DNA of 64,000 bases from Streptomyces rubradiris (lineage in GTDB: Bacteria; Actinomycetota; Actinomycetes; Streptomycetales; Streptomycetaceae): the NCBI RefSeq assembly GCF_016860525.1, contig NZ_BNEA01000007.1, forward strand, positions 372,001-436,000. Direction: 5' to 3'. Shown here piece by piece: positions 32,304 through 40,069 of the stretch (the stretch's first letter is position 1; every line of letters starts with the position of its first letter). The notes under the pieces were generated by a model. It did not search any database. It saw nothing but the letters and a program-made list of their open reading frames with translations, and was not told where the DNA came from. Position numbers and translations under genes: made by a program.

Positions 32304-33074
32304 ATGACCGGCGATCTGATTCACCTCACCGTCCTGGGCTCCGCGACGCCCCATGCCACCGTCGACAATCCGTGCTCCGGCTACCTGGTGTCCCAGGGCG
32401 CCACCCGCCTCTGGGTGGACGCGGGCAGCGGGACACTGGCGCAGTTGCAGCGGCATGTCCGGCTCGACGAGGTGGACGCGATCTGGATCTCGCACCTGCA
32501 CGCCGATCACAGCGCGGATCTGCTCACCGCGTACTACGCGGTGCTGTTCGCCGACGTCCGGTTCGACGCGCCCATCCCCCTGTACGGGCCGCCGGGCACC
32601 GCCGACCGGCTGGCCCACTTCCTGACCAACACCTCGCAGCGCAGCCCCGTCGAATCCGCCTTCGCCTTCCACGAGTTGCGTGACGGGCATCATGCGAACG
32701 TCGGCGGTCTCACGCTGACCACCCGGGCGGTGGAGCACGGCATACCGGCCTTCGCCGTGCGCATCGAGGCCGGGGGCCGGTCGCTGGTCTACTCCGGGGA
32801 CACCGCTCCGTGCGCCAACCTCACACGACTGGCGAAGGGATGCGACGCGCTGCTGTGCGAGGCCGAGAGCAGCCAGGCCCCGGCCGACGGCCCCCAGGCA
32901 CACCACACTCCCGAGGACACCGGCGACACGGCCAGGTCGGCCGGGGCGCGCCGGTTGCTCGTCACCCACGTCGGCCCGACCCTCACCCCGGCCGAAGCGG
33001 TACGACGCGCCTCGGCCCGGTTCCCCGGCCCCGTCGACTACGCCGCCCCCGGCACCACCTTCTCGATCGGTTGA
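32304..33074 (+). CDS. MBL-fold metallo-hydrolase (RNase Z/PhnP-like)
   Basis: The 256-residue protein has the metallo-beta-lactamase motif HLHADHSAD (HxHxDH) near residue 69, an SGDTAPC motif near residue 167 with the bridging Asp, and a final His in LLVTHVGPTL. The overall layout resembles PhnP or RNase Z-like phosphodiesterases. The substrate is unknown. The likely leaderless start gives growth-phase or initiator-tRNA-dependent expression. Confidence 0.87.
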   Translation: MTGDLIHLTVLGSATPHATVDNPCSGYLVSQGATRLWVDAGSGTLAQLQRHVRLDEVDAIWISHLHADHSADLLTAYYAVLFADVRFDAPIPLYGPPGTADRLAHFLTNTSQRSPVESAFAFHELRDGHHANVGGLTLTTRAVEHGIPAFAVRIEAGGRSLVYSGDTAPCANLTRLAKGCDALLCEAESSQAPADGPQAHHTPEDTGDTARSAGARRLLVTHVGPTLTPAEAVRRASARFPGPVDYAAPGTTFSIG

Positions 33075-33221
33075 GGCAGGCGGGCGTGCCACGGCTGATG
33101 AACCGGCGCGCGGGTGCCGAACCGGCAGACGACGCGGGTGCGAACCGGCAGACGCTGCCGGGCGCTCGCGGGTCTGTCCTACGCGGCGCTCGCGCGGTCT
33201 GGCCTACGCCGCACGCATGTC

Positions 33222-33590
33222 TCACGCGCCGGTGACTCCGTCGATCCGCTCGCGGATGAGGTCCGCGTGACCGTTGTGACGCGCGTACTCCTCGATCATG
33301 TGCACCAGGATCCAGCGCAGGGAGACTCCCCGGTCACCGACATGACCGGCCTCCCGCTCGGGCAGCCGGCCGGAGCCGTCCAGCGCCGCTCCGTCGATCA
33401 CCGCACGCCCCCGGGCAACCTCCGCCCGCCAGACGGTCATCGCCTCGTCGAGCCCGCGTTCCGGGTCGAGGGCGAAGCCGTCCGGGTTGCTTGCCCCGAA
33501 GGCCGGCGGCACGTCCCGGCCGGCGAACACCCGCTGGAACCAGTCGCGTTCCACCTCGGCCACGCTTCCAGCATGGCGCGCTCGGCCGTC
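33222..33590 (-). pseudogene. DUF664/DinB-superfamily protein with internal deletion
   Basis: The C-terminal two thirds are typical ([15 protein letters not shown], then [29 protein letters not shown] with its metal-type His residues). The frame before VAEVERDWF is not DinB-like. The other frame at the junction reads ERAMLEAW, which is the usual DUF664 N-terminus (MLEGWLDWHR). So about 40-50 codons seem deleted between MLEAW and AEVERDWF, with a frameshift. The upstream remainder runs into the neighbouring acetyltransferase gene. The product is probably non-functional. Confidence 0.65.
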
Positions 33591-33600
33591 GGCGCCGCCC

Positions 33601-34251
33601 CTACGCCCGACCGCCGCCCGGAGCGGCGGCCTCCAGGTCGTTGATGGTGCCCGACATGATCGTGCGCACGTGCTCGGTGATGTGCTCCGCGGGCCAGTCC
33701 CACCAGGCCACCGCGAGCAGCCGGGCGATCTCCTCGTCGGAGTAGCGGGTGCGGATGAGACGGGCCGGGTTGCCACCGACGATGCCGTAGTCGGGTACGT
33801 CGGCGGTGACCACGGCGCCGGAGCCGATGATCGCGCCGTGTCCGATCCGTACGCCCGGCATCACCGTCGTGCCGTGGCCGAACCAGACGTCGTTGCCGAC
33901 GACGGTGTCTCCCCGGTTCGGCAGGTCGGTGAGCAGGTCGAAGTGGTCGGCCCAGGAGCCGCCCATGGTGGGGAACGGAAACGTGGAAGGGCCGTCCATA
34001 CGGTGGTTGGCGCCGTTCATGATGAACCGCACCCCCGTCCCCAGCGCACAGAATTTACCGATGATCAGCTTTTCCGGACCGTAGTGGTAGAGCACGTTGC
34101 GGGTCTCGAACGCGGTGGGGTCGTCCGGGTCGTCGTAGTACGAGTACTCCCCGACCTCGATCAGCGGGGACTTCACCAGCGGCTTGAGCAGGACCACGCG
34201 AGGCTGTCCGGGCATGGGGTGCAGGACGGTCGGATCGGCGGGTACGGGCAT
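33601..34251 (-). CDS. Xenobiotic acetyltransferase, left-handed beta-helix (CatB/Vat type)
   Basis: The 216-residue hexapeptide-repeat acetyltransferase resembles type B chloramphenicol and streptogramin A acetyltransferases. The catalytic His is His83 in [16 protein letters not shown]. Coils such as [54 protein letters not shown] are family hallmarks. The start at 34251 has a GAGGGA site. It could be a resistance gene or act on a cell-made metabolite. It is divergent from the lanthipeptide operon; a link is possible but unproven. Confidence 0.9.
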   Translation of the reverse strand: MPVPADPTVLHPMPGQPRVVLLKPLVKSPLIEVGEYSYYDDPDDPTAFETRNVLYHYGPEKLIIGKFCALGTGVRFIMNGANHRMDGPSTFPFPTMGGSWADHFDLLTDLPNRGDTVVGNDVWFGHGTTVMPGVRIGHGAIIGSGAVVTADVPDYGIVGGNPARLIRTRYSDEEIARLLAVAWWDWPAEHITEHVRTIMSGTINDLEAAAPGGGRA

Positions 34252-34602
34252 GGCGGGTCCCTCGGTGCTTGAGAAGCGATGGTGAACCGGTCCATGATCG
34301 CGTCGCTGCGCCGTCCCGGCCCACCTGTTTTCGGCCCCGCCGCCGTCCCGGTTCACGGCGGCGGCCGAGGGGCCGGCCAGCTCGTCAGCGGGGACGACTT
34401 GCGAGTCACCGAGCCGGGAGAACTCGCCCGGCCGTCACCGGCGGCGCCGGTGTGACACCAGCGCGCCGGACCGGCTGTCGCCGCGCGTGACATACCTCCC
34501 GCGCACTCCTGTTGATCATATGACCAATTCGCTTCCGTGCTTCGGACCGCATGCGACGTGGACATCACAGCAGTGGATTGCCCTTCCCGGTGAGGAGGTC
34601 GC
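34252..34602. other. Divergent control region upstream of the lanthipeptide operon
   Basis: 351 bases between the acetyltransferase and the first lanthipeptide gene. It contains an inverted repeat CACCGGC-GGC-GCCGGTG at 34436-34452 and an AT-rich near-palindrome at 34512-34527 (listed separately). A GAGGAGG ribosome site lies at 34592-34598. No small ORF with precursor-like features was found here. Confidence 0.5.
34512..34527. promoter_or_regulatory. Near-perfect 16-bp palindrome, operator candidate for the lanthipeptide operon
   Basis: TTGATCAT-ATGACCAA is symmetric at all positions but one pair (TTGRTCAT/ATGAYCAA). It stands out as an AT-rich island in GC-rich DNA, 75 bases upstream of the first operon gene. 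The form recalls MarR- or GntR-type operators. Confidence 0.45.
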
Positions 34603-35565
34603 ATGGTGCGGGTCGAGCGGTTACTGGCCGACTGCCTGGACGACGTACGTACCGAGCCGTCGGGCACCGTGCCCCTCACGGCGGAGGACCCCGAGTACGC
34701 CGCGGCCCGGCGGACCTTTCTGACCGCCGGACTCGAAGCGCTGCGCGCCCACACCCCCGAGGCCGGCTGGGTCCAGCTCAACCTGGCCGTCACGCCACCA
34801 CCGTACGGCCGGCTCGCCACGGCGGCACGCGAGTTGCTCGGCACCGGGCAGGCCCGCGACTTCTTCTTCATGCACAAACCCCCGGGGCTGCGCGTACGGT
34901 TCCTCGCGGCGGAACCGTCCCGGGCACCGGAACTGCGCACCGCCCTGCTGCGCCACCTGACGCCGGAACGGACCGGGGCCGCCGGGACGCCGGCCGTGGC
35001 CGGTGTGTACGAGCCGGAGACCTACCTCTTCGGCGGCCCGCGCTCCATGCCCTGGGTGCACGAGCTGTTCACCGCGGACTCCCGGGCCTGGCTGGACGTG
35101 CACACCGCCGTGGCCGGTGCTCCCGCTCCGGTCGGCTGGCGGGTGTCCCTGGCCTTGCTGCACGCCGTGTTCGACGGGCTCGGCATCGTCGGCTGGGAGC
35201 ACCGCGGGGTCTGGCAGGTCGTACGGGAGGAGACCGGCCGGCGGCTGCCGGGCGGCCTCGGCGAGCCGGACCTGCGCCGGGCCGCCGCCGGGATCCGCGC
35301 CTACTGGGAGCAGCGCCCCGAGGACCGGCTCCAGGCCCTCCCGAAGGCCTGGCGGGACGTCCTCGGCGAGCACCTGGTGGCGGTGGGGCGGGCCGCGGAG
35401 CGCTGGCACAGCCACTACTTCGCCTCCGGTGAGGCCACGGTCGGTCCGCGTCGGGCCGCCGCCCACCACGTGATCTTCCACTGGAACCGGGGCGCGCTGC
35501 CCACCGTACGCCAGTGCCTGCTCACCGAGGCACTCGCCGCGGACGGCCGGGAGGAGGCGGACTGA
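34603..35565 (+). CDS. Free-standing elimination domain of a split lantibiotic dehydratase (SpaB_C / thiopeptide-type)
   Basis: The 320-residue protein matches the C-terminal SpaB_C elimination domain that removes glutamate from glutamylated Ser/Thr to form Dha/Dhb. Recognisable parts are WVQLNLAVTPPPYGRLATAARELL, the FFFMHKPPGLRVRFL strand with its Arg, YEPETYLFGG, and the closing FHWNRG. Here it is a separate gene, 2 bases upstream of the glutamylation-type LanB. The ribosome site is GAGGAGG. Codon 7 is TTA (34621-34623), a codon read only by bldA tRNA in Streptomyces, so expression is probably tied to development. Confidence 0.88.
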   Translation: MVRVERLLADCLDDVRTEPSGTVPLTAEDPEYAAARRTFLTAGLEALRAHTPEAGWVQLNLAVTPPPYGRLATAARELLGTGQARDFFFMHKPPGLRVRFLAAEPSRAPELRTALLRHLTPERTGAAGTPAVAGVYEPETYLFGGPRSMPWVHELFTADSRAWLDVHTAVAGAPAPVGWRVSLALLHAVFDGLGIVGWEHRGVWQVVREETGRRLPGGLGEPDLRRAAAGIRAYWEQRPEDRLQALPKAWRDVLGEHLVAVGRAAERWHSHYFASGEATVGPRRAAAHHVIFHWNRGALPTVRQCLLTEALAADGREEAD

Positions 35566-35567
35566 GC

Positions 35568-38417
35568 ATGGAACACGTACCGGCACGAGCGGACCGCCCA
35601 GCCGACCGGCAAGACAAGCAAGACAAGCAAGACAGGCAGGAGACGCGCGCGACGCACGACAGCCACGACACGGCACCCGGAACCACGGCCCGACCCGCGC
35701 ACACACCCGACACCGCACCCGGCACCTCGGCCGTACCGGCCCGCACATACGACACGTCACCCGGGGCCACGCCCGTACCGGCACAAGCCGCCGAACCGGC
35801 CGACGCGCGCGACACCGCGCTCGGGGCCACGGCGCTGCTGCGGCTGGGCGGCATGCCCGGCACGGCCTGGACGGCCGGTGCCGCCGAGCACCTTTTCGAC
35901 GGTGCCGCCCGGCACGCCGACACCACCGAGCGGCTCGCCGCGCAGGCCCGGTCGCTGGCCGACCGGCTGGGTGCCGAGGTCGTACCGCACCCTTCGCTGG
36001 CGTCCGCCGACCGGGGCGCCGTACTCGCGCTGCGGCGGCGGCTGCACTCGGGAGCGGCACCGGGGGCACCGGACTGCGTGCTGCTGGAGCGCTCGTCCGC
36101 CGTGCCCGCTGACCTCGCCGGGCAGGCCCGCGCCCTGCTGCGCGGCGCCGAGGCGGCGGAGGCGGCACTGTCCCGGCTGCGGCAGGAGGTCACGGCCGAG
36201 CAGCAGCGGGTCGCCGAGCAGGCATGGCGCACGGCGTGCTCCAGCCCGGTGCTGCGCGCGTTCCTGGACAGCGCCGCTCCCGCACTCGCCGAGGACATCG
36301 AACGGCGGCTCGCCGACGGCCAGTCGTGGTCCGGCAAGCAGTTGCGCAAACGTGCCGCCTACCTGTGGCGCATCGTGGGCCGGGCCGCGGTGAAGACGAC
36401 GCCGCGCGGCTGGGCGGGCCAGATCGCCGCGCTCCCGGTGGCCGACGGCCCGGACGACGGCTGCCTGCCGCTGCTCGCGCCCGGTACCCCCCTCGGTGCC
36501 CTCGCCGCGATCGCCGTGGAGAACGTGCACCTCCTGCGGGCCGGCACCGCCCCCGTGGATCTGAGCACCGCCGACCCCGCGACCCTGCTCGCGCCGACGC
36601 CCCTGCACTTCGCCGAACCGTCCGCCCCCGCCCCCGGCGACCCGCCCGGACAGGTGCGCTGTTACGTCGTGGACCCCCGTGAACCCGGCCGGCTCCGGCA
36701 GATCGTGCTGCGCCGCACCCGCGTGCTGGAGAGCATCCTGGCCCTGCTCGCCGACGGGCCGCGCACGCTCGGCGAACTGGACCGCGTGCTGCCCGCGCTG
36801 AGCGCCCCGCCGGGCCGGCCGGCCGTGGCCCCCGCGGTGCTGCGCGGGTTCCTCCAGCACCTGCACGGGCTGGGCGTCGTACAGATCTGCCGGGCGCCCC
36901 GGCAGCACTGCTCCGGCTGGGTGCCGGCCGAGACGGTCGGCGCCACCGGCGCGCTGCCGCCGGTGCCCGCGGGCGGCGGGGCAGACGCCTGGTTCCTCGA
37001 CTCCTACCGCCGGCTCGGTGCCGGCGCCGCCGTGCCCGCGGCTGCCGCCGCACGCGTCCGGCGCGGGCTGCGCATCGCGGCCCGGCTGGCCGCCCTCCGG
37101 GAGGCCGACCGGCCGGCGGAGCCGCCGGAGCGGCAGCCCTGGTTCGCCGGGCTGACCGAACAGGCGCGCCCCATCAGCGAGATCCTCGCCGACCGGCTGA
37201 ACGCCGACGAACCGCCGCCCGTCCGCCGCCGTTATGGGGGCTGGCACCCCGCCCACGACCCCGCCGGCGGCTACGCCCGGCTGCTGGCCCACCTGGACGC
37301 CGCCGCCCGTTCCGGCACGGCCTGCGTGGACCTCGACGACGCGCTGCTGGACGAGCTGGGCGCGCCGCCCGGCGGTGCCACGCTGCCGCCCTGGCCGGTC
37401 GACTGTCTGCTGCGCCCGCTGCCCCCCTCCGCCGACGGCGGCCCGGTGGCCGTGCTGGAGACCGCCTCGTCCGCCGGGGTGCTCGACGCCCGGTTCGCCG
37501 ACGGGCTGCGCACCCTGCACGGCGGCTACGGCAACAGCGACGCCTACCGTGCCTTCCTCTCGGCCGTCGAGGAGCGCACCGGGGTCCGCTTCGTCGACCT
37601 GCTCGTCCCGCCGCTCGCCGAGCGGTCCGCCAACGCCGTGCGCCGCCCGGTGACGACGCGCTGGTGGACCGGCGACCCGGACCCCACGCCGTACTACGGC
37701 TCGCCCGGCGGGCACGCGCGCTACCTCCCGCTGGACCGCATCAGCCTGCGGCGCGCCAACGGCCGGATCGTCGCCGAGGCGGACGGGCGGCGCGTCATCC
37801 CCGTGTACCAGGCGACCCGCTCCCCCGCCCCGCCCTACGACACCCTCGTACGGCTGCTGCTGGCGGCGAGCCATCCGGCCGCCTCCTATCTGGTGCGGCT
37901 GGACGCGCTGGACGCGGCGCTGCCCGACCGGGCCCGGCTGCCCCGGCTCACCGCGGGCGGCGATCTCGTCCTCGCCCCGGCGACCTGGCGCGTCGACCGC
38001 GGCAAGCTGTGGGAGCCCGGCGACGACCCGCTGACCAAGGTCCGTGTCCTCGCCCTGCTGCGCCGGTCCGCCGGTCTGCCCCGGCACGCGTTCGTGCGCA
38101 CCGCCCCCGGCGCCAAGCCGGTCCCGGTGGACCTCGCCTCGCTGACGGCCCTCCAGCTGATCGAGCGGCTGTGCGCCCGGGAGGCGGGCACCGCGCTGCT
38201 GGTGGAGGAGATGCTGCCGGCCCCCGAAGACCTGCTGTTGCGTGACCCGCTGCACGGCGGCGCGCGAGTCGCCGCGCAGCTCCTGCTCCGGCTCCCCCAC
38301 GACCGATGCGCCGGCCGGCTCGCCGAGGCCGCCGCCGACGCCCTGGTCGACGCGGGCCGGCACGACGTCCCCGGCCCGCCCGCCAGGCGGCCCGCCGGGG
38401 CGGCCAACACCCGATGA
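35568..38417 (+). CDS. lanB: Lantibiotic dehydratase LanB, glutamylation domain only
   Basis: The 949-residue protein corresponds to the Lant_dehydr_N domain, which uses glutamyl-tRNA to activate Ser/Thr of the precursor. Family segments include KTTPRGWAG, VLDARFADGLRTLHGGYGNSDAYRAFL and the end block LPRHAFVRTAPGAKPVPVDLASLTALQLIERL...VEEMLPAPEDLLLRDPLHGG. It stops where full-length LanB proteins continue into SpaB_C, so with the preceding gene it forms a split enzyme. Residues 1-85 are a disordered-looking stretch of DKQ and DTAPGT repeats absent from the family; the functional start may be near DTALGATALLRLGG. Confidence 0.88.
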   Translation: MEHVPARADRPADRQDKQDKQDRQETRATHDSHDTAPGTTARPAHTPDTAPGTSAVPARTYDTSPGATPVPAQAAEPADARDTALGATALLRLGGMPGTAWTAGAAEHLFDGAARHADTTERLAAQARSLADRLGAEVVPHPSLASADRGAVLALRRRLHSGAAPGAPDCVLLERSSAVPADLAGQARALLRGAEAAEAALSRLRQEVTAEQQRVAEQAWRTACSSPVLRAFLDSAAPALAEDIERRLADGQSWSGKQLRKRAAYLWRIVGRAAVKTTPRGWAGQIAALPVADGPDDGCLPLLAPGTPLGALAAIAVENVHLLRAGTAPVDLSTADPATLLAPTPLHFAEPSAPAPGDPPGQVRCYVVDPREPGRLRQIVLRRTRVLESILALLADGPRTLGELDRVLPALSAPPGRPAVAPAVLRGFLQHLHGLGVVQICRAPRQHCSGWVPAETVGATGALPPVPAGGGADAWFLDSYRRLGAGAAVPAAAAARVRRGLRIAARLAALREADRPAEPPERQPWFAGLTEQARPISEILADRLNADEPPPVRRRYGGWHPAHDPAGGYARLLAHLDAAARSGTACVDLDDALLDELGAPPGGATLPPWPVDCLLRPLPPSADGGPVAVLETASSAGVLDARFADGLRTLHGGYGNSDAYRAFLSAVEERTGVRFVDLLVPPLAERSANAVRRPVTTRWWTGDPDPTPYYGSPGGHARYLPLDRISLRRANGRIVAEADGRRVIPVYQATRSPAPPYDTLVRLLLAASHPAASYLVRLDALDAALPDRARLPRLTAGGDLVLAPATWRVDRGKLWEPGDDPLTKVRVLALLRRSAGLPRHAFVRTAPGAKPVPVDLASLTALQLIERLCAREAGTALLVEEMLPAPEDLLLRDPLHGGARVAAQLLLRLPHDRCAGRLAEAAADALVDAGRHDVPGPPARRPAGAANTR
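35613..35840 (+). repeat. Tandem repeats at the 5' end of lanB
   Basis: GACAAGCAA occurs twice and a variant GACAGGCAG once (35613-35639). Then 42-60-bp units begin with GACACNGCACCCGG at 35667, 35709 and 35751, and the coding sequence proper continues with the same motif (GACACCGCGCTCGG). They encode DTAPGT(T/S)A.PA(H/R)T-like repeats and look like recent slippage duplications. Confidence 0.65.
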
Positions 38418-38441
38418 GTGAACAGTGAAAGGGGAAGTCCC

Positions 38442-38597
38442 ATGCCCGCACACGAGATCACCGAACTCGACACGCTGATCAGCGACCTGGAGGAGCGGAT
38501 CACCGACGAGGAGCTGCCGTCGGCGGACGGGTACAGCGAGGGATGCAGCGGCCTGTGCACGATCGTCATCTGTGCCACGGTCATCATCTGTGGATGA
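38442..38597 (+). CDS. lanA: Lanthipeptide precursor peptide LanA
   Basis: The 51-residue peptide starts at ATG 38442 after GGGGAAG, 24 bases behind lanB. The leader (residues 1-34) is acidic and helical (HEITELDTLISDLEER) and ends in YSEG. The core is CSGLCTIVICATVIICG: four Cys (35, 39, 44, 50), Ser36, Thr40 and Thr46, otherwise hydrophobic. Dehydrated Ser36, Thr40 and Thr46 could close rings with Cys39, Cys44 and Cys50, leaving Cys35 free. No GG-type site is present; cleavage near Glu33-Gly34 is a guess. Position between lanB and lanC strongly supports the call. Confidence 0.87.
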   Translation: MPAHEITELDTLISDLEERITDEELPSADGYSEGCSGLCTIVICATVIICG

Positions 38598-38605
38598 CGC
38601 TCCCA

Positions 38606-38633
38606 GGAGCCGCCCGCCCGTGCGGGCGGCTCC
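38606..38633 (+). terminator. Attenuating hairpin between lanA and lanC
   Basis: GGAGCCGCCCGC-CCGT-GCGGGCGGCTCC has a perfect 12-bp stem and 4-base loop, 8 bases after the lanA stop. Such a partial terminator would keep precursor mRNA in excess over lanC, a common arrangement in lanthipeptide operons. Confidence 0.8.
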
Positions 38634-38659
38634 GCCCCGCCCGTGACGACGTTTGGAGG

Positions 38660-39850
38660 ATGATGCCGCACGATCCGGCAGTACCGGCCGCCCCGCCGGA
38701 CGAGGACGTCCACGGCCTCGCCGTCCGCTGCCTGATGGAGTGGGCGGAGGCGCCCGACCGGGGCGTACACCGCTGCGACCCCGGGATCCCGGTGCTGGCC
38801 CACCTGGTCGCGGACGACCGGGCGGCGCCCGCCGCCGTGGCCGTGTGGTCCCGCACGGCCGGGCGCGGGCCGTCCCACCCCGCCCTGTACGACGGGGGCC
38901 TGGCCGGCACGTTCGTCGGCCTGCGCCTGGGCGCCCGGGTGCTTCCGGGGCTGGGGGCCGCGGCGGACCGGCTCGGCGCCCACCTCGCCGGGCGCCCGCT
39001 CAGGTACCGCACCCGCGAGGTCGCGTTCCCCGACTACGACCTGATCTCCGGCCCCTCGGGCCTGCTGCTCGCGCTGTGCGCGACGCAGCCGGGGCTGCCC
39101 GTGCCGCGACCGCTCGCCGCGCATCTGGCGCTGCTGTGCGACGAGGAGGAGCTGGGGCGGCTGCGCGCGGGACAGTACACGGACCACTCGTTCCTGGCGT
39201 GGATGCAGGGCCGCGTCAACACCGGCATGGGGCACGGCGTCGCCGGGCTGGTCACCGCGCTCACCGCGGCACTGCGCCGCACCGGGCCGGATCCGGACCT
39301 CGCGGGCGATCTCGCCGGGGCCCTTCGCCGGGCCACCCGCTGGCTGGTCGGCCAGGCGTACGACGACGAGCGGGGCATCCGGACCTGGCCCGGCGCCGGA
39401 CTCGCCGAGCCGCCCTCCCGTGAGGCCAACCCCCGCCAGGCGTGGTGCTACGGCACGCCGGGGGTCGCCTGGGCCCTGTGGGACGCCGCCGACGCCCTCG
39501 GGGACGAGGCCGCCGCCGACTGGGCCGCGACCGCCTTCACCACGCTCGCCGAGCGCTACGACGAGACGTTCCACCTCTTCGGCGACACCCCCGGCGACCG
39601 GCTCGGGCTGTGCCACGGGGCCGCGGGCGTGCTGGCGGTCGCCGACGCCTTCGACCGCCACGCCCGGCTGCTGGCGGCGAGCGCGCTGAAGGACCGGCTC
39701 GTCGGCCATCTGACGTCCCGGATGGCCGCCCGACCGCCGGCCGAGTGGTCCGCGGACCTCCTCACCGGCCTGCCGGGGGTGCTGGCCGCGCTGCTGACCG
39801 CCGTCCACGGGGCACCGCGCGACTGGCTGCCCTGCCTGGGGCTGCGCTGA
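38660..39850 (+). CDS. lanC: Lanthionine synthetase C family cyclase
   Basis: The 396-residue LanC-like zinc enzyme adds Cys thiols to Dha/Dhb. Zinc ligands are Cys in RQAWCYGTPGVAWAL and Cys-His in LGLCHGAAGVL; the conserved LISGPSGLLLAL and MGHGVAGLVTAL repeats of the alpha/alpha barrel are visible. Two adjacent ATG codons (38660, 38663) follow a GGAGG that is very close, so initiation may be weak. It is the last gene of the operon. Together with the split dehydratase it would make (methyl)lanthionine rings in the LanA core. Confidence 0.9.
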   Translation: MMPHDPAVPAAPPDEDVHGLAVRCLMEWAEAPDRGVHRCDPGIPVLAHLVADDRAAPAAVAVWSRTAGRGPSHPALYDGGLAGTFVGLRLGARVLPGLGAAADRLGAHLAGRPLRYRTREVAFPDYDLISGPSGLLLALCATQPGLPVPRPLAAHLALLCDEEELGRLRAGQYTDHSFLAWMQGRVNTGMGHGVAGLVTALTAALRRTGPDPDLAGDLAGALRRATRWLVGQAYDDERGIRTWPGAGLAEPPSREANPRQAWCYGTPGVAWALWDAADALGDEAAADWAATAFTTLAERYDETFHLFGDTPGDRLGLCHGAAGVLAVADAFDRHARLLAASALKDRLVGHLTSRMAARPPAEWSADLLTGLPGVLAALLTAVHGAPRDWLPCLGLR

Positions 39851-39994
39851 CGCAGCCGGTGCGGGGCCGCCGCCACGTCCTCCGCGGCCGGCGATCCGGC
39901 TCTTCGCGGCGCGGGTCCCGCCACCCGGCGGGGGTGCTCCGGCCACCTGCCGGATGGTTCGACCGGTCCTGCTGCCTGGAGGGTGGTGACTGGC

Positions 39995-40027
39995 GAGCAC
40001 CCCCTGCTCGACGAGCACCCCCTGCTC
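39995..40027 (+). repeat. Two tandem 15-bp hairpin units
   Basis: GAGCACCCCCTGCTC occurs twice with an 18-bp period (39995-40009 and 40013-40027). Each copy is itself an inverted repeat (GAGCA/TGCTC). It lies between lanC and the next gene and may act as a weak terminator or as a product of slippage. Confidence 0.5.
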
Positions 40028-40069
40028 ACCGGGCCGGTGAGGTGCCGCTCCGCGCGGAGAAGGAGGCGG

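Noticed and set aside
33075..33221. Short repeats after the MBL gene
   Set aside because: CGAACCGGCAGACG-like and CGCTCGCG-like words recur twice, but they are short, imperfect and without inverted symmetry; they are probably chance in GC-rich DNA.
34603..38597. Thiopeptide cluster
   Set aside because: The split LanB and the SpaB_C gene recall thiopeptides, but there is no YcaO cyclodehydratase, no azoline dehydrogenase and no pyridine synthase, the core is poor in Ser/Thr, and a LanC cyclase is present.
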